Below, piece by piece: positions 31,480 through 40,510 of a DNA stretch of 64,000 nucleotides. Numbering within the stretch: position 1 is the first letter of the stretch; each line of letters starts with the position of its first letter. The notes below the pieces were generated by a model that ran no database searches, was not told the DNA's origin, and worked only from the letters and a program-made list of their open reading frames with translations. The stretch is taken from contig CBCPMW010000009.1 of NCBI GenBank assembly GCA_965120375.1, positions 1-64,000 on the forward strand. Reading direction: 5' to 3'. The stretch is from CASPLG01 sp965120375 (GTDB lineage Bacteria; Bacillota; Clostridia; Oscillospirales; Acutalibacteraceae). The translations under genes were made by a program, and so were the position numbers.

Positions 31480-33795
31480 ATGTTTAATTTTGGTGTGTGG
31501 AAAGGAATAAATATAAAAGAAGAAATTAAAAAGTCTTTTTTTAGAGATTTTATTTTCAAATTTTTACATTTTTTGTTAGGGGTTATATCGTCTCAAGAAG
31601 TTATATTGGGTAGGTATAATCCCTTTGGCGTATCTATGGCCATAGCAGTTAATAAGACGTATACTTTTCCAGCAACTTTAGGAGCTATTTTAGGGTATTT
31701 GTTTTTACATAAACTCAGCAAAGGTATTGGATATATTTCCGTAATATTAATGATCAATACATTTATTTGGATTTTTGATGCCGTTTTAAAGGAAAAATAT
31801 AAATGTCTATTTTTATCAGTTGTATGTTTTATTTCCTCTCTTTCTGTAGGGGTTTTTGTTAACTATCCGGGCGATTTTAACTTTTTTTTCATCTATTCCG
31901 TATTTTTAGAGTCTCTAGTTATGGCGATTTCTATTTATTTTTTTAAAAAAACCTTTGATATTTTGACTTTATCTATAGATGATATACCAGAGAAACAAAA
32001 AATTATTTACCTTTTTGTTTCTCTATTTATACTGCTCATATCACTTTCATCCATAGTTATTTTTAAAGTTTCGCTTAGTAGAGTACTTTCTGTTTTTATA
32101 ATAATTTTATCCTCCTGTATACAAGGTGTTTATGGTGGGAGTATTATGGGAATTGCAACTGGTACAGCTGTTACAATTTCGTCTTTCGGAACTCCTTATA
32201 TTTTAGGAGTATATGCTTTATCAGGGCTGGTTTCGGGTTTTTTTTCTAAATTAGGGAAATTAGCATCATGTTTTTCTTTTGCGTTTTGCAGTATCATTTT
32301 TTTACTTAATTCTGCGATTTTACCAAATGTTTTGACTTCTTTATTTTATGAAATTGCGATAGGTATTTTTATTTTTTTATTAACCCCTAAAGAATTTATA
32401 AGTTACATTAGTTTACTATTTTCTACAAACAATAAATATTTTTGTGATATAGAGTCTAAAAATTTTAACAGTGCTGATAAAGGATATATTTCAAAAACTA
32501 TTAGATCCATGTCCAATATTGCTGAAAATACAATTTATTCAATGTTTTCAGGTTCTATGTCAGAAATAGAAAATACATGTATGGATTCAGTATATAGAGT
32601 TTGTCGGAAATGTAATTTAAAGAGTTTATGTTGGGAACAGGAAATTGATCAAACTACAGAAATTTTCGAAAACATTATTTCGGATATTTTGTCTAGAAGT
32701 AACACTGAACTAATAAATTATAATATTGAAAAAAGGTGTAAAAACAGCAAAAAGGTAATAGAGAACATAAAAAAAGCGAAATCGAATTATGAGGCCAGTG
32801 TTGAAGCAAAGAGAAGAATAAAAGAACTGTGCAGAGTTATGTCCGAGAAAGTTTCTTTTGCTAAAGCACTTTTTGACTATGCAAGTGAAGGGTTTAGATC
32901 AAAAGAGATTTTAGAAAAAAGTAGAAAAATAAAGAACCTACTTAGTAAATATAATATTGAGACTGTTAGGACTGAGTGTAGAGTTAGCGATATAGATAGA
33001 ATATTTGTAGAAATAGAAGTTATGAAAATATCCGATAAAACTATAATAAAAGACGAAATATTGAGAAAGATAAGTATAATATGCGGGAAAAAGATGAGTG
33101 AACCCGTTGTTTTTGATTTAGAAAACAGAACAATCATAAGGATCTCACAAAAAGAAATTTTAGATTTAAATGTTAATATAAGTCGGCATAGCTGTAATAA
33201 TGGAGAATTTTGTGGGGATTTTTGTTGCCACTTTAAAGATGGAACAGGGAAATTTTCTATTATTATAAGTGATGGAATGGGAACGGGCGGACGAGCTGCT
33301 GCGGACGGAGCCTTGACGGCTCGAATAATTGAAAGACTTATAAAACTTAGGGTTGAACCAATCAGTGCTGTCAAAATCGCGAATTTATCTATTCTTGGAA
33401 AAACTAGTGAAGAGTCCTTTGCCGCAATTGATATTATGACATTTGATTTATATTCCGGGTTTACCAAGTTTACAAAAGCTGGTGCTCCCATTACTTTTTT
33501 TAGAAAAGACGGCAAAGTAAATAAAATAGAAACTACCTCTTTGCCGATAGGAATATTTGATGAGGCAAATATCTCTGTTAATAAAAATATATTTTCCGAA
33601 GGAGATTTGATTGTAATGATGTCCGACGGAGTGACGGATGTAGGAACCGAGTGGGTAGAATCTATAATAAAAAATATAAAGCAAGAAGAAATAGAAAATT
33701 TATCAGATTTAATTTTGCAGGAAACCCTAAGAAGAAGAGGTACAGGGCGGGATGATGACATAACTGTTGCTGTTATAAATATTCTGAAAGTATGA
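31480..33795 (+). CDS. spoIIE: Stage II sporulation protein E
   Basis: SpoIIE dephosphorylates SpoIIAA in the forespore to release sigma F and works at the asymmetric septum with FtsZ. The first 300 residues form about ten membrane segments. A central region (CMDSVYRVCRKCNLKSLCW) has the family's cysteine pattern. The C-terminal PP2C domain has IISDGMGTGGRAAADG, MMSDGVTD and GRDDDITVAV with the metal-binding Asp residues. The length of 771 is slightly below the Bacillus protein. It is direct evidence that the organism forms, or recently formed, endospores. Confidence 0.95.
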   Translation: MFNFGVWKGINIKEEIKKSFFRDFIFKFLHFLLGVISSQEVILGRYNPFGVSMAIAVNKTYTFPATLGAILGYLFLHKLSKGIGYISVILMINTFIWIFDAVLKEKYKCLFLSVVCFISSLSVGVFVNYPGDFNFFFIYSVFLESLVMAISIYFFKKTFDILTLSIDDIPEKQKIIYLFVSLFILLISLSSIVIFKVSLSRVLSVFIIILSSCIQGVYGGSIMGIATGTAVTISSFGTPYILGVYALSGLVSGFFSKLGKLASCFSFAFCSIIFLLNSAILPNVLTSLFYEIAIGIFIFLLTPKEFISYISLLFSTNNKYFCDIESKNFNSADKGYISKTIRSMSNIAENTIYSMFSGSMSEIENTCMDSVYRVCRKCNLKSLCWEQEIDQTTEIFENIISDILSRSNTELINYNIEKRCKNSKKVIENIKKAKSNYEASVEAKRRIKELCRVMSEKVSFAKALFDYASEGFRSKEILEKSRKIKNLLSKYNIETVRTECRVSDIDRIFVEIEVMKISDKTIIKDEILRKISIICGKKMSEPVVFDLENRTIIRISQKEILDLNVNISRHSCNNGEFCGDFCCHFKDGTGKFSIIISDGMGTGGRAAADGALTARIIERLIKLRVEPISAVKIANLSILGKTSEESFAAIDIMTFDLYSGFTKFTKAGAPITFFRKDGKVNKIETTSLPIGIFDEANISVNKNIFSEGDLIVMMSDGVTDVGTEWVESIIKNIKQEEIENLSDLILQETLRRRGTGRDDDITVAVINILKV

Positions 33796-33866
33796 ACTAA
33801 GCTATTGATTTTAGTATCAAAATACGATATTATATTATACAAAAAGTAGGAAAAGGGTGAGAAGTT

Positions 33867-34649
33867 ATAAAAAATAATGGTTTAAAGTTGGTTATTTTTG
33901 TGTTTTTTGTTCTTATAAGTAAGAATTTTTATGCTAGGGACTACTCAAAAGATGTATATCGTTACCAAGACGACGGTTTATATTTTTTTAATAGTGAACT
34001 GAGTTTAGATAGATATTACCCGAGAGACTGTGTACGTAGAGGGATTGATGTTTCGAAGTGGCAAGGAGATATTGATTGGGAAAAAGTTAGAGAAGCCGGG
34101 ATAGAATTTGCTATAATTCGTGATGGATACGGAAGAAAAGATGAAAATCAAATTGACAAATTTTTTCATAAAAATATAAAAGAAGCTCAAGAAAATGGTA
34201 TTAAATGCGGAGTTTATCATTATTCTTATGCAAGAAACGAAGAAGAAGCTGGTCTTGAAGCGGATTTTTGTATGGAAAATATAAAACCTTATAAACTGGA
34301 ATACCCTATAGCATTTGATATAGAAGAAAAAAGTCTAATTCCTTTAGGGCGTGAGAAACTTACGGATATTTGTTGTGCTTTTTGTGATAGAATTAGGTCG
34401 AAAGGGTATTATGTTATAATTTATACGAACTTAAACTGGGTTAGAAATTTTTTAGTTAGTGATATCTTGTTCAGTACATATGATTTGTGGCTTGCTAGAT
34501 ATAAAGTATCCCAACCGAGGTATTCTTGTGGTGCTTGGCAACAAACTTCCTCAGGAAATGTCAGGGGGATAAATGGAAATGTTGATTGCGATATGTCTTA
34601 TTTCGATTACCCAAAAATAATGGAAGAGCTGAATTTAAATGGATTCTAA
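33867..34649 (+). CDS. GH25 family muramidase (secreted lysozyme)
   Basis: The mature region begins GIDVSKWQGDIDWEKVREAG and contains AFDIEE with the catalytic Asp-Glu pair, IIYTNLNWV and LWLARY, all typical of GH25 lysozymes that cleave peptidoglycan glycans. The conventional start would be a TTG at 33888 with no SD nearby. Reading from 33867 gives a full signal peptide (KNNGLKLVIFVFFVLISKNFYA) five bases after GGTGAG, but the codon there is ATA. I place the start at 33867 on this basis. The gene follows spoIIE by 71 bases. Confidence 0.8.
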   Translation: MKNNGLKLVIFVFFVLISKNFYARDYSKDVYRYQDDGLYFFNSELSLDRYYPRDCVRRGIDVSKWQGDIDWEKVREAGIEFAIIRDGYGRKDENQIDKFFHKNIKEAQENGIKCGVYHYSYARNEEEAGLEADFCMENIKPYKLEYPIAFDIEEKSLIPLGREKLTDICCAFCDRIRSKGYYVIIYTNLNWVRNFLVSDILFSTYDLWLARYKVSQPRYSCGAWQQTSSGNVRGINGNVDCDMSYFDYPKIMEELNLNGF

Positions 34650-34656
34650 AAAATCC

Positions 34657-34697
34657 CCACGACTAAAAAGTCGATGGGAGATCCTTTTTTGTTGTGT
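34657..34697 (+). terminator. Intrinsic terminator after the GH25 gene
   Basis: CCCACGACT pairs with AGTCGATGGG (one bulged A) around an AAAA loop, followed by a T-rich stretch (CCTTTTTTG). It ends the spoIIE-muramidase region. Confidence 0.75.
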
Positions 34698-34746
34698 ACT
34701 TTCATAAATTTTTATATAAAAACAGACAACAGCGCAAAACTGAAAC

Positions 34747-34938
34747 TTATAACTCTAGTTCTATAGCAGAAACAGGGCAAACATCCCGGCATTCCTCTAC
34801 AGATGACTCAAATTCTTCAGCAATTTCTGAATCTACTGCCTCAGATTTATCATCTTCGTTATAACTAAAAACCTCGGGGCAGATGCTTACGCACATTCCA
34901 CAGCTTATACATTTATTTTGATCTACTTTAGCTTTCAT
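34747..34938 (-). CDS. Single-cluster [4Fe-4S] ferredoxin
   Basis: The 63-residue protein has CISCGMC followed by VSICP and, after an acidic insert, CRDVCPVSAI. That is the Cys pattern of a one-cluster ferredoxin with the Thermotoga/Bacillus-type arrangement. It carries low-potential electrons in the cytoplasm. The ATG at 34938 follows AAGGAGG by seven bases; a longer in-frame reading has no SD. Confidence 0.92.
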   Translation of the reverse strand: MKAKVDQNKCISCGMCVSICPEVFSYNEDDKSEAVDSEIAEEFESSVEECRDVCPVSAIELEL

Positions 34939-35044
34939 ATTTAATCCTCCTTGCGTGTAATTATAAACTAACACGCAAACAAGATCAATACTTAAGTGCT
35001 AACTTTTTTTATTTAGACTAATTCTGTTCCTTTGTGCACATTTT

Positions 35045-36472
35045 TTATTTTTTACTTGAGAAAAATTTTAGAGGATCTTGCCTTGTTCCTTTTACTATAA
35101 CTTCAAAGTGTAGATGTGCTCCAGTGGAGTGACCAGTATTACCAACAGAGGCAATTCTTTCACCGGCTTTTACTTCTTGACCAGATTTCACAAACAATTT
35201 TTCGCAGTGGGCATAAAGTGTGCATATTCCATTGTTTCCTGAAATCTGGACAAAATTTCCATATCCAGTACCTGTACCAGCAAACGTAACTTTTCCATCA
35301 GTTGAGGCAACTATATCTTTCCCCGTTACATTGTACCCAGATATATCTATCCCAGTATGAGGTTTAGTCCTAAATGACCCGTCCATAACACCAAACTTGC
35401 TAGTTACAGTTGTTGCAGATGGAACAGGCCAAACCAAACTACCTTCTTTAGAGCTGGAGATTTCAGTGTTTTTGTTTTTGGTAGGCTTCTTTGTACCGTA
35501 GAGTATACATTCATCTATAGCGTCTACCTTATTGCTAAAAACTTCATTTCTGGTAACTTCTTTTCCGTTAAGGTAGGAAACTATTTCACCTTTTGTATGG
35601 AGTCCATCTTTTCCTTCAATTGTTTTCTTTTCGTCGCCTTCAAGTTGAGATTTATCAGGTTTACGTACAGTCTGATACGGAAGTACAGTTTGTGTTTCTT
35701 CAAATCTTTCTGTTTTTATGTTTATAGGGAATTTCAACATTTCAATAGACAACTTGTCCCCAGATTTTATGTTATCATTTTCAAGATTATTTAATTCGAT
35801 TAATTTATCAACCGATGTATTAAAGTGTTCAGCAATAATTCCTAAAGTTTCACCGTCTTTTACCTCATACTCTGAATACGAGTAGATACCGTTCTTAATT
35901 ATATTTTTTACTTCTTCAACTTTTTTTATTTCGTACATGGGATATAAACCAGATACAACCTTTACTTCTTCTAAGAAGCTAGTTTTTGCATTTTCATCCC
36001 CGAGTTTTGCATCTTCGAGGACTGATTGTATTAAATCGTTAGCGGTATCAAAACTATCTAGCACTGCTACTAAATCTGAGCCAGAATATATACCGCCCGC
36101 ATAGGCAAACTCATTTTTCGATTGAGCTATAATTTTATTTTTTACCTCATTCGCAGAATCGCATACCTCTTCTCCTACAACTTTCAGTTTATACTCAGTC
36201 GCTGGAACAGAAGAGATTTTTTCTCCGCTATCTTCCAGAGAACTTTTCTTCATTAGCTCGGTTGCTTCTTCTAAAGTTTTTTCATTTTCTATCGTAGCGA
36301 TCTCTGATCCGCAGTATGAGACCGACAGACCGTAGCTTTGGCCATTACAGTGAGAAACAGTTAAAATAAACACTGCTACAGCTGAAGCAGGAATAGAATT
36401 TGGCAACAATCTAGGTATAAATTTTTTATTAAGAACCCTTTTACTTAAAATTAACAGTTCTTTAAATGTCAA
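35045..36472 (-). CDS. Membrane-anchored LysM-G5-M23 metallopeptidase
   Basis: The 475-residue protein has an N-terminal membrane segment (about 22-42), an extracellular helical region, and LysM (YEVKDGETLGIIAEHFNTS). A G5-like segment follows (TERFEETQTVLPYQTVRK), then a C-terminal M23 domain with HTGIDISG, GYGNFVQISG and HLHFEVIVKG, the zinc-binding His and Asp residues. Such enzymes cut peptide cross-bridges in peptidoglycan or, if degenerate, act in sporulation complexes. TTG at 36470-36472 is chosen because GGAGGG lies eight bases upstream. Confidence 0.9.
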   Translation of the reverse strand: MTFKELLILSKRVLNKKFIPRLLPNSIPASAVAVFILTVSHCNGQSYGLSVSYCGSEIATIENEKTLEEATELMKKSSLEDSGEKISSVPATEYKLKVVGEEVCDSANEVKNKIIAQSKNEFAYAGGIYSGSDLVAVLDSFDTANDLIQSVLEDAKLGDENAKTSFLEEVKVVSGLYPMYEIKKVEEVKNIIKNGIYSYSEYEVKDGETLGIIAEHFNTSVDKLIELNNLENDNIKSGDKLSIEMLKFPINIKTERFEETQTVLPYQTVRKPDKSQLEGDEKKTIEGKDGLHTKGEIVSYLNGKEVTRNEVFSNKVDAIDECILYGTKKPTKNKNTEISSSKEGSLVWPVPSATTVTSKFGVMDGSFRTKPHTGIDISGYNVTGKDIVASTDGKVTFAGTGTGYGNFVQISGNNGICTLYAHCEKLFVKSGQEVKAGERIASVGNTGHSTGAHLHFEVIVKGTRQDPLKFFSSKK

Positions 36473-36540
36473 AGTGCATTCCCTCCATATCAATTTCTTA
36501 AAACAAGTTACCTTAAAAATTCACCTTCTTAATATATTAT

Positions 36541-36768
36541 AACAAAAAATTACAAGATTGCAATAATTCAAGAGCTGATTTGTAGGAATAAATGATAATT
36601 TAATTAAAATATTGATATTTATGTTTAATATGACTAGAAAATAATTCACAAATTGAAATAAATAAATGTTCAAGACACATTTTGATAATATTATTTAAAA
36701 CAAAAAATCTGATTATTTTTATAAATAAATAATCAGAATGGATATACTAATAAATATTTTTGACAAAA
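36541..36768. other. AT-rich intergenic region
   Basis: No gene is visible between the M23 peptidase and aminotransferase genes, which are on the same strand. A CTGATTATT-type sequence near 36710 and its reverse near 36730 can form a weak AT-rich hairpin that may be the aminotransferase terminator. Confidence 0.3.
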
Positions 36769-38046
36769 TTATTTTAAAAGCGTTTCTAAATATGCTATTT
36801 TTGCTGAAGTACAGAATACTTCCATTGCTTTAGCTAGTTCATCGCAAGATGGAAAAGAAGGTGCTATCCGAATATTGCTGTCAAGTTGATCCAGACCATA
36901 TGGGTACGTTGCCCCAGCATCAGTCAAAGTCACTCCTGCTTCTTTACAAAGTTTACAAGTACGTTTTGCACAGTTTTTGGGTAAATCAACACTAACAAAA
37001 TATCCACCTTTAGGGTTTTCCCATTTTATTTCGCTGCCTTCAAAATGTTTTTTAAGTGCGTTTATCACTATATCGAACTTTGGTTTTAGTATTTTTCTGT
37101 GTTTTTTCATATGAGATAAAATTCCTTTATTGTCTTTTAAAAACCTAATATGGCGAAGCTGGTTAAGTTTGTCAGGTCCAACGGATTTTACGCTATATCT
37201 AAGTTTTAATTCAGATAAATTTTCTCCCATACATGCGACTGCAGCAACAGCTGAACCAGCAAACGTTATTTTTGATAAGGAACAAAAAACGATTGGCATT
37301 TCGTGATTATTATTTTTTGATGCTTCATCAATTATATTTAGAATATCCGTATTTTCTTCAGTTAAATCATGAACGATATAGGCGTTGTCCCAAAAAACTT
37401 TAAAATCTTTTGCTTTGGGTTTTAGGTTTGCGATGCGTTTTATAGTTTTGTTAGAATAAGAAATTCCTTGAGGATTAGAAAACTTAGGAACGCACCAGAT
37501 TCCTTTGACAGTTTCATCAGATTCCACTATTTTTTCAACTCTATCCATGTCTGGCCCCTCAGGTGTCATTTTTATATTTATCATCTTTATACCAAAATAC
37601 TCGCAAATTCTAAAATGTCTGTCGTACCCAGGAGTAGGACAAAGAAATTTAATTTCCTTTTGTTTTATCCAGGCATTGCAATTTTTTGTTTTTTGAGTCA
37701 TGAACATAGAAATAGTGTCAAACATAATTTCTAAACTAGAATTACCTCCGACTATAACCATGTCCTCTTTTACACGCATTAAATTTGCAAAAAAACGCCT
37801 TGCTTCAGGGATTCCATAAGAAAGACCATAGTTTCTGCAATCAAGTCCTTCTTCAGTTTTGAAATCAGAATCGCTGTTTATTGTGTCTAACATGCTGTTT
37901 GATAAAGATATTTGCTCAGGAGAAGGGATTCCCCTTGCCATATTTATTTTGAGCCCCAAAGACTTTAGTTTACTGTATTCATTTTCTAGTTTAACTTTTT
38001 CTTCCATAAGATTACTTAATTTTTCTCCGATAAAAAAGTCTTTCAT
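36769..38046 (-). CDS. Class I aminotransferase (clostridial aspartate-aminotransferase-like)
   Basis: The 425-residue protein is a PLP fold type I aminotransferase. Features are RNYGLSYGIPEARRFFANL, VIVGGNSSLEIMFDT, CVPKFSNPQGISYS, WDNAYIVHDL, and the PLP lysine in CSLSKITFAGSAVA. NPKGGYFVSVDLP and IRIAPSFP close the active site. It belongs to the group typical of Ruminococcaceae and related Clostridia that is annotated as putative aspartate aminotransferase. The exact substrate is not proven. Confidence 0.88.
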   Translation of the reverse strand: MKDFFIGEKLSNLMEEKVKLENEYSKLKSLGLKINMARGIPSPEQISLSNSMLDTINSDSDFKTEEGLDCRNYGLSYGIPEARRFFANLMRVKEDMVIVGGNSSLEIMFDTISMFMTQKTKNCNAWIKQKEIKFLCPTPGYDRHFRICEYFGIKMINIKMTPEGPDMDRVEKIVESDETVKGIWCVPKFSNPQGISYSNKTIKRIANLKPKAKDFKVFWDNAYIVHDLTEENTDILNIIDEASKNNNHEMPIVFCSLSKITFAGSAVAAVACMGENLSELKLRYSVKSVGPDKLNQLRHIRFLKDNKGILSHMKKHRKILKPKFDIVINALKKHFEGSEIKWENPKGGYFVSVDLPKNCAKRTCKLCKEAGVTLTDAGATYPYGLDQLDSNIRIAPSFPSCDELAKAMEVFCTSAKIAYLETLLK

Positions 38047-38125
38047 TTTGTTTCTTTCACCCTTTTTTAGGTTTTATAGTTTATGCCAATTTTAACATTT
38101 TATCAGAGGAAAATCTATATTTTAT

Positions 38126-38890
38126 TTAGCTATTTTTTAGCATTTGAGTTCCATTTCGGTCCACTTCATAGTTTTCAGAAAATATCAATTCAGAAACCGG
38201 AACGATAGAATAACCATCTTCTTTTATGGCTTTTATAATCCCAGGGAGAGCTGACGGAGTATTTTTTGCTCCGTTGTGCATAAGAATAATAGAACCCGGT
38301 TTTATTTTATTTTTTATTCTTTTTATCATTTCGTCAACTGAGGGATCTTTCCAGTCTAAGCTGTCAACATCCCACTGTATGCAATGCATGTTAAGTTCAT
38401 TTACTAAATTAACTGTTTCGCTGTTATAATCGCCATAAGGGGGACGGAAAAGAGTGGGATATTTTCCTGTTATTTTTTCTATTTTATTATTGCATTCTTC
38501 TATTTGTGATCTGGCTTTTTCAGGAGAGAGCTGTGGTATGTGAGGATGTGTATCTGAATGGTTTTCAGTATCGTGACCGGCATCTGATATTGCTTTTACA
38601 GATTCAGGATATTTATCTACCCACATACCTACTAGAAAAAAAGTAGATTTTATATTATTCTCTTTTAGAATATCTAGAAGCGTTTGAGTTTGTTCGTTTC
38701 CCCAAGCTGCATCAAAAGATAAACTTACAATTTTTTCATTTTTGTTTACTCTATATATTGGAATTTTTTTATTTTTTCCAGATGCAAATACGCCAAGATT
38801 ACTCAGAGAGAAAAATGCAGATAAAAATCCTACAAATATGAAGCCAGCTACTATTAATAGTTTCTTTTTTGTTATTATAAAAAATTTCAT
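38126..38890 (-). CDS. Polysaccharide deacetylase (sporulation PdaB type)
   Basis: The 254-residue protein has an N-terminal membrane anchor, then the NodB fold: SFDAAWGNEQTQTLLDIL (motif 1), NHSDTHPHIPQLS (metal-binding HxxxH), FRPPYGDYN, WDVDSLDWKDP and ILMHNG. The FDAAWG form is characteristic of the PdaB/sporulation deacetylase group, which modifies cortex or wall glycans. Its gene is divergent from tspO across a region with an 18-bp perfect inverted repeat. Confidence 0.92.
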   Translation of the reverse strand: MKFFIITKKKLLIVAGFIFVGFLSAFFSLSNLGVFASGKNKKIPIYRVNKNEKIVSLSFDAAWGNEQTQTLLDILKENNIKSTFFLVGMWVDKYPESVKAISDAGHDTENHSDTHPHIPQLSPEKARSQIEECNNKIEKITGKYPTLFRPPYGDYNSETVNLVNELNMHCIQWDVDSLDWKDPSVDEMIKRIKNKIKPGSIILMHNGAKNTPSALPGIIKAIKEDGYSIVPVSELIFSENYEVDRNGTQMLKNS

Positions 38891-38934
38891 TATTTTTCCT
38901 CCTCTTTGGTTCTATTTCTATGATCTTAATTTTA

Positions 38935-38977
38935 CTTATATTCTATTTTTTTAATTAAGAAAAAAATAGAATATAAG
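38935..38977. repeat. Perfect 18-bp inverted repeat in a divergent intergenic region
   Basis: CTTATATTCTATTTTTTT (38935-38952) is followed by a seven-base loop and its exact complement (38960-38977). Both flanking genes are transcribed away from it, so it does not terminate either. It could be an operator, a terminator for antisense transcription, or a miniature element remnant. Confidence 0.85.
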
Positions 38978-39116
38978 GTGAAATAGCGAGATTCTTATTT
39001 TTCTGATTTGTTTGAAAAAATTTATTTATATCAATAATGACCTTAAAAAGGGAACTTTTATTGAATTTGTTATAAATGGTGAGTTATCTTCGTATACTCT
39101 TTTAGAGGTGATTTAA

Positions 39117-39587
39117 ATGAAAATTAATTGGAAAACGCTTATACCTTGTATTGCTGCACCACTTATTGTAGGGGCTACATCTAGTTTTTTGTCAATGGGT
39201 AGTATGGAAACATTTAGTAAAATAAATAAACCTGCATTTTCTCCTCCGGGCTGGGTTTTTCCTGTAGTTTGGACTATACTTTATATATTTATGGGTTGCG
39301 CCTCCTATCTAGTTATTGAATCCGGTGGAGACGAGACTAAAATTAAAAAATCGATGATTCTGTACTCAGTGCAGCTTGTTCTAAACTTTTTCTGGCCAAT
39401 CCTGTTTTTCAGTTTCGGACTCTTTGGCTTTTCGTTTTTGTGGCTTGTTGTTTTGTGGATTTTAGTGCTTTTGACGGCGATTTCGTTTAAAAATTTGTCA
39501 AATCTCGCTTTTTATCTTTTGATTCCGTACTTGGTCTGGATCGTTTTTGCCGGATACTTAAACTTCGAGATTGCAGTGTTGAACTGA
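39117..39587 (+). CDS. tspO: TspO/MBR family membrane protein
   Basis: The 156-residue protein has five membrane segments and the TspO signatures PAFSPPGWVFPVVWTILYIFMG and VLNFFWPILFF, with the final VWIVFAGYLNFEI. The family binds porphyrins and related ligands and is linked to stress signalling. An AGAGGTGAT site precedes the ATG. A short TTTAGG/CCTAAA hairpin follows the stop codon. Confidence 0.95.
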   Translation: MKINWKTLIPCIAAPLIVGATSSFLSMGSMETFSKINKPAFSPPGWVFPVVWTILYIFMGCASYLVIESGGDETKIKKSMILYSVQLVLNFFWPILFFSFGLFGFSFLWLVVLWILVLLTAISFKNLSNLAFYLLIPYLVWIVFAGYLNFEIAVLN

Positions 39588-39623
39588 TGTTTAGGGAAAT
39601 TGCCTAAAATTTTACAAAAAGAC

Positions 39624-39652
39624 TTGATATATATATATATATATGATACAAT
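39624..39652 (+). promoter_or_regulatory. Promoter whose spacer is an AT dinucleotide microsatellite
   Basis: TTGATA (39624-39629) and TACAAT (39647-39652) are separated by exactly 17 bases, and almost the whole spacer is an uninterrupted AT repeat (nine units, 39627-39644). Gain or loss of one unit would move the spacing to 19 or 15 and should sharply reduce activity, as in the known phase-variable fimbrial promoters with TA repeats. The present allele would be ON. Confidence 0.7.
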
Positions 39653-39657
39653 AGATA

Positions 39658-39682
39658 CTAGATGTACAAATTGTGCATCTAG
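39658..39682 (+). promoter_or_regulatory. 25-base palindrome over the expected transcription start
   Basis: CTAGATGTACAA and TTGTGCATCTAG flank a single central A; they are complementary except for one G-T pair. The expected start of transcription (near 39659) falls at its left edge. It may be a repressor site or a 5' RNA hairpin. Confidence 0.65.
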
Positions 39683-39729
39683 CAAATTAATTTTATTATG
39701 AAAAATTCATAGAATAGGAGTTGATATTT

Positions 39730-40500
39730 ATGGCAGACTACACTGTAGCGAGGTTCAAAAAAGACAAAGCTATTTTAGAGGCTATGTACTATGACGCGTT
39801 GCATAGAGAGATTGATGGAATAGGGGGAAGAAGGGTCGTCCGTAATGATTGGGAAAAAGTGAGGGGAGCGGACCGGGCTCTGATGTTGTGCGCGGGGCTG
39901 CACGTGGTGATGGACGACACCCCGCTGTTTGTTGAATGCAGAAAGCTGGTGGAGGACAAACTCTCAAAATTACCCCCGAGTCTTCCATATGGAGAAAACG
40001 TCTTTAGAGTGACGGAAGGGAAACTGTTAAGACTGGATTTACTAATGGGAAGAATCGACAAAGACGCTTTTGAAATAAGCGCAGAGCTGAAAAAAACACA
40101 GCCGTCATTAAATAAAATTGACCGGTTGAGTGACGGAATTAGAAGATCGTGGCGGGATTTCCTACGAAAAAAACCGGAGTGTGGTGGTTGTTATGAAGAT
40201 GAAGGGACGTGGTATGTGGGTCTGCGTTATAACATTGAGGAACTGCTTAGATACAGGATCACCTGCCTCAATCCTGAGAAGGCCACGGAACGGGCGAAAA
40301 GGTATTTTCATCCTGATAAACCTGATAAAAACCTGTTAAAGATCGCGGAGGAGATAGAAAAAAGTGGAATATATGAAAAACTGGATAAATATATAAAGGT
40401 AAATAAGGTATCAACAATGAGGCGGACGCTCTATATAGAAGCAGGAAAAGAAGCGGTGTTCAAATCTTTTTGCGGCCACGGAATTTCCTTCGAAGCGTAA
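39730..40500 (+). CDS. Orphan GC-rich gene of unknown function (256 aa)
   Basis: The family was not recognised. The product is soluble, charged and helical. Notable features are a Cys pair in ECGGCYEDEG (about 150-158) and a J-domain-like HPD tripeptide inside ERAKRYFHPDKPDKNLLKI (HPD at 194-196), preceded and followed by helices. Whether this is a true J-like fold is speculative. The GC content of the first half is far above the neighbours, suggesting recent acquisition. AGGAG lies nine bases before the ATG at 39730. It is a single-gene unit with its own microsatellite promoter, palindrome and strong terminator. Confidence 0.75.
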   Translation: MADYTVARFKKDKAILEAMYYDALHREIDGIGGRRVVRNDWEKVRGADRALMLCAGLHVVMDDTPLFVECRKLVEDKLSKLPPSLPYGENVFRVTEGKLLRLDLLMGRIDKDAFEISAELKKTQPSLNKIDRLSDGIRRSWRDFLRKKPECGGCYEDEGTWYVGLRYNIEELLRYRITCLNPEKATERAKRYFHPDKPDKNLLKIAEEIEKSGIYEKLDKYIKVNKVSTMRRTLYIEAGKEAVFKSFCGHGISFEA

Positions 40501-40510
40501 GTAAAAAGTT

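Noticed and set aside
32877..33842. 321-aa minus-strand ORF inside spoIIE
   Set aside because: It is antisense to the PP2C domain, with Ser/Ile/Phe-rich composition typical of a shadow frame.
39590..39615. Strong terminator after tspO
   Set aside because: TTTAGG/CCTAAA gives only a six-pair AU-rich stem with a weak T-run, so it was mentioned under tspO but not listed as a feature.
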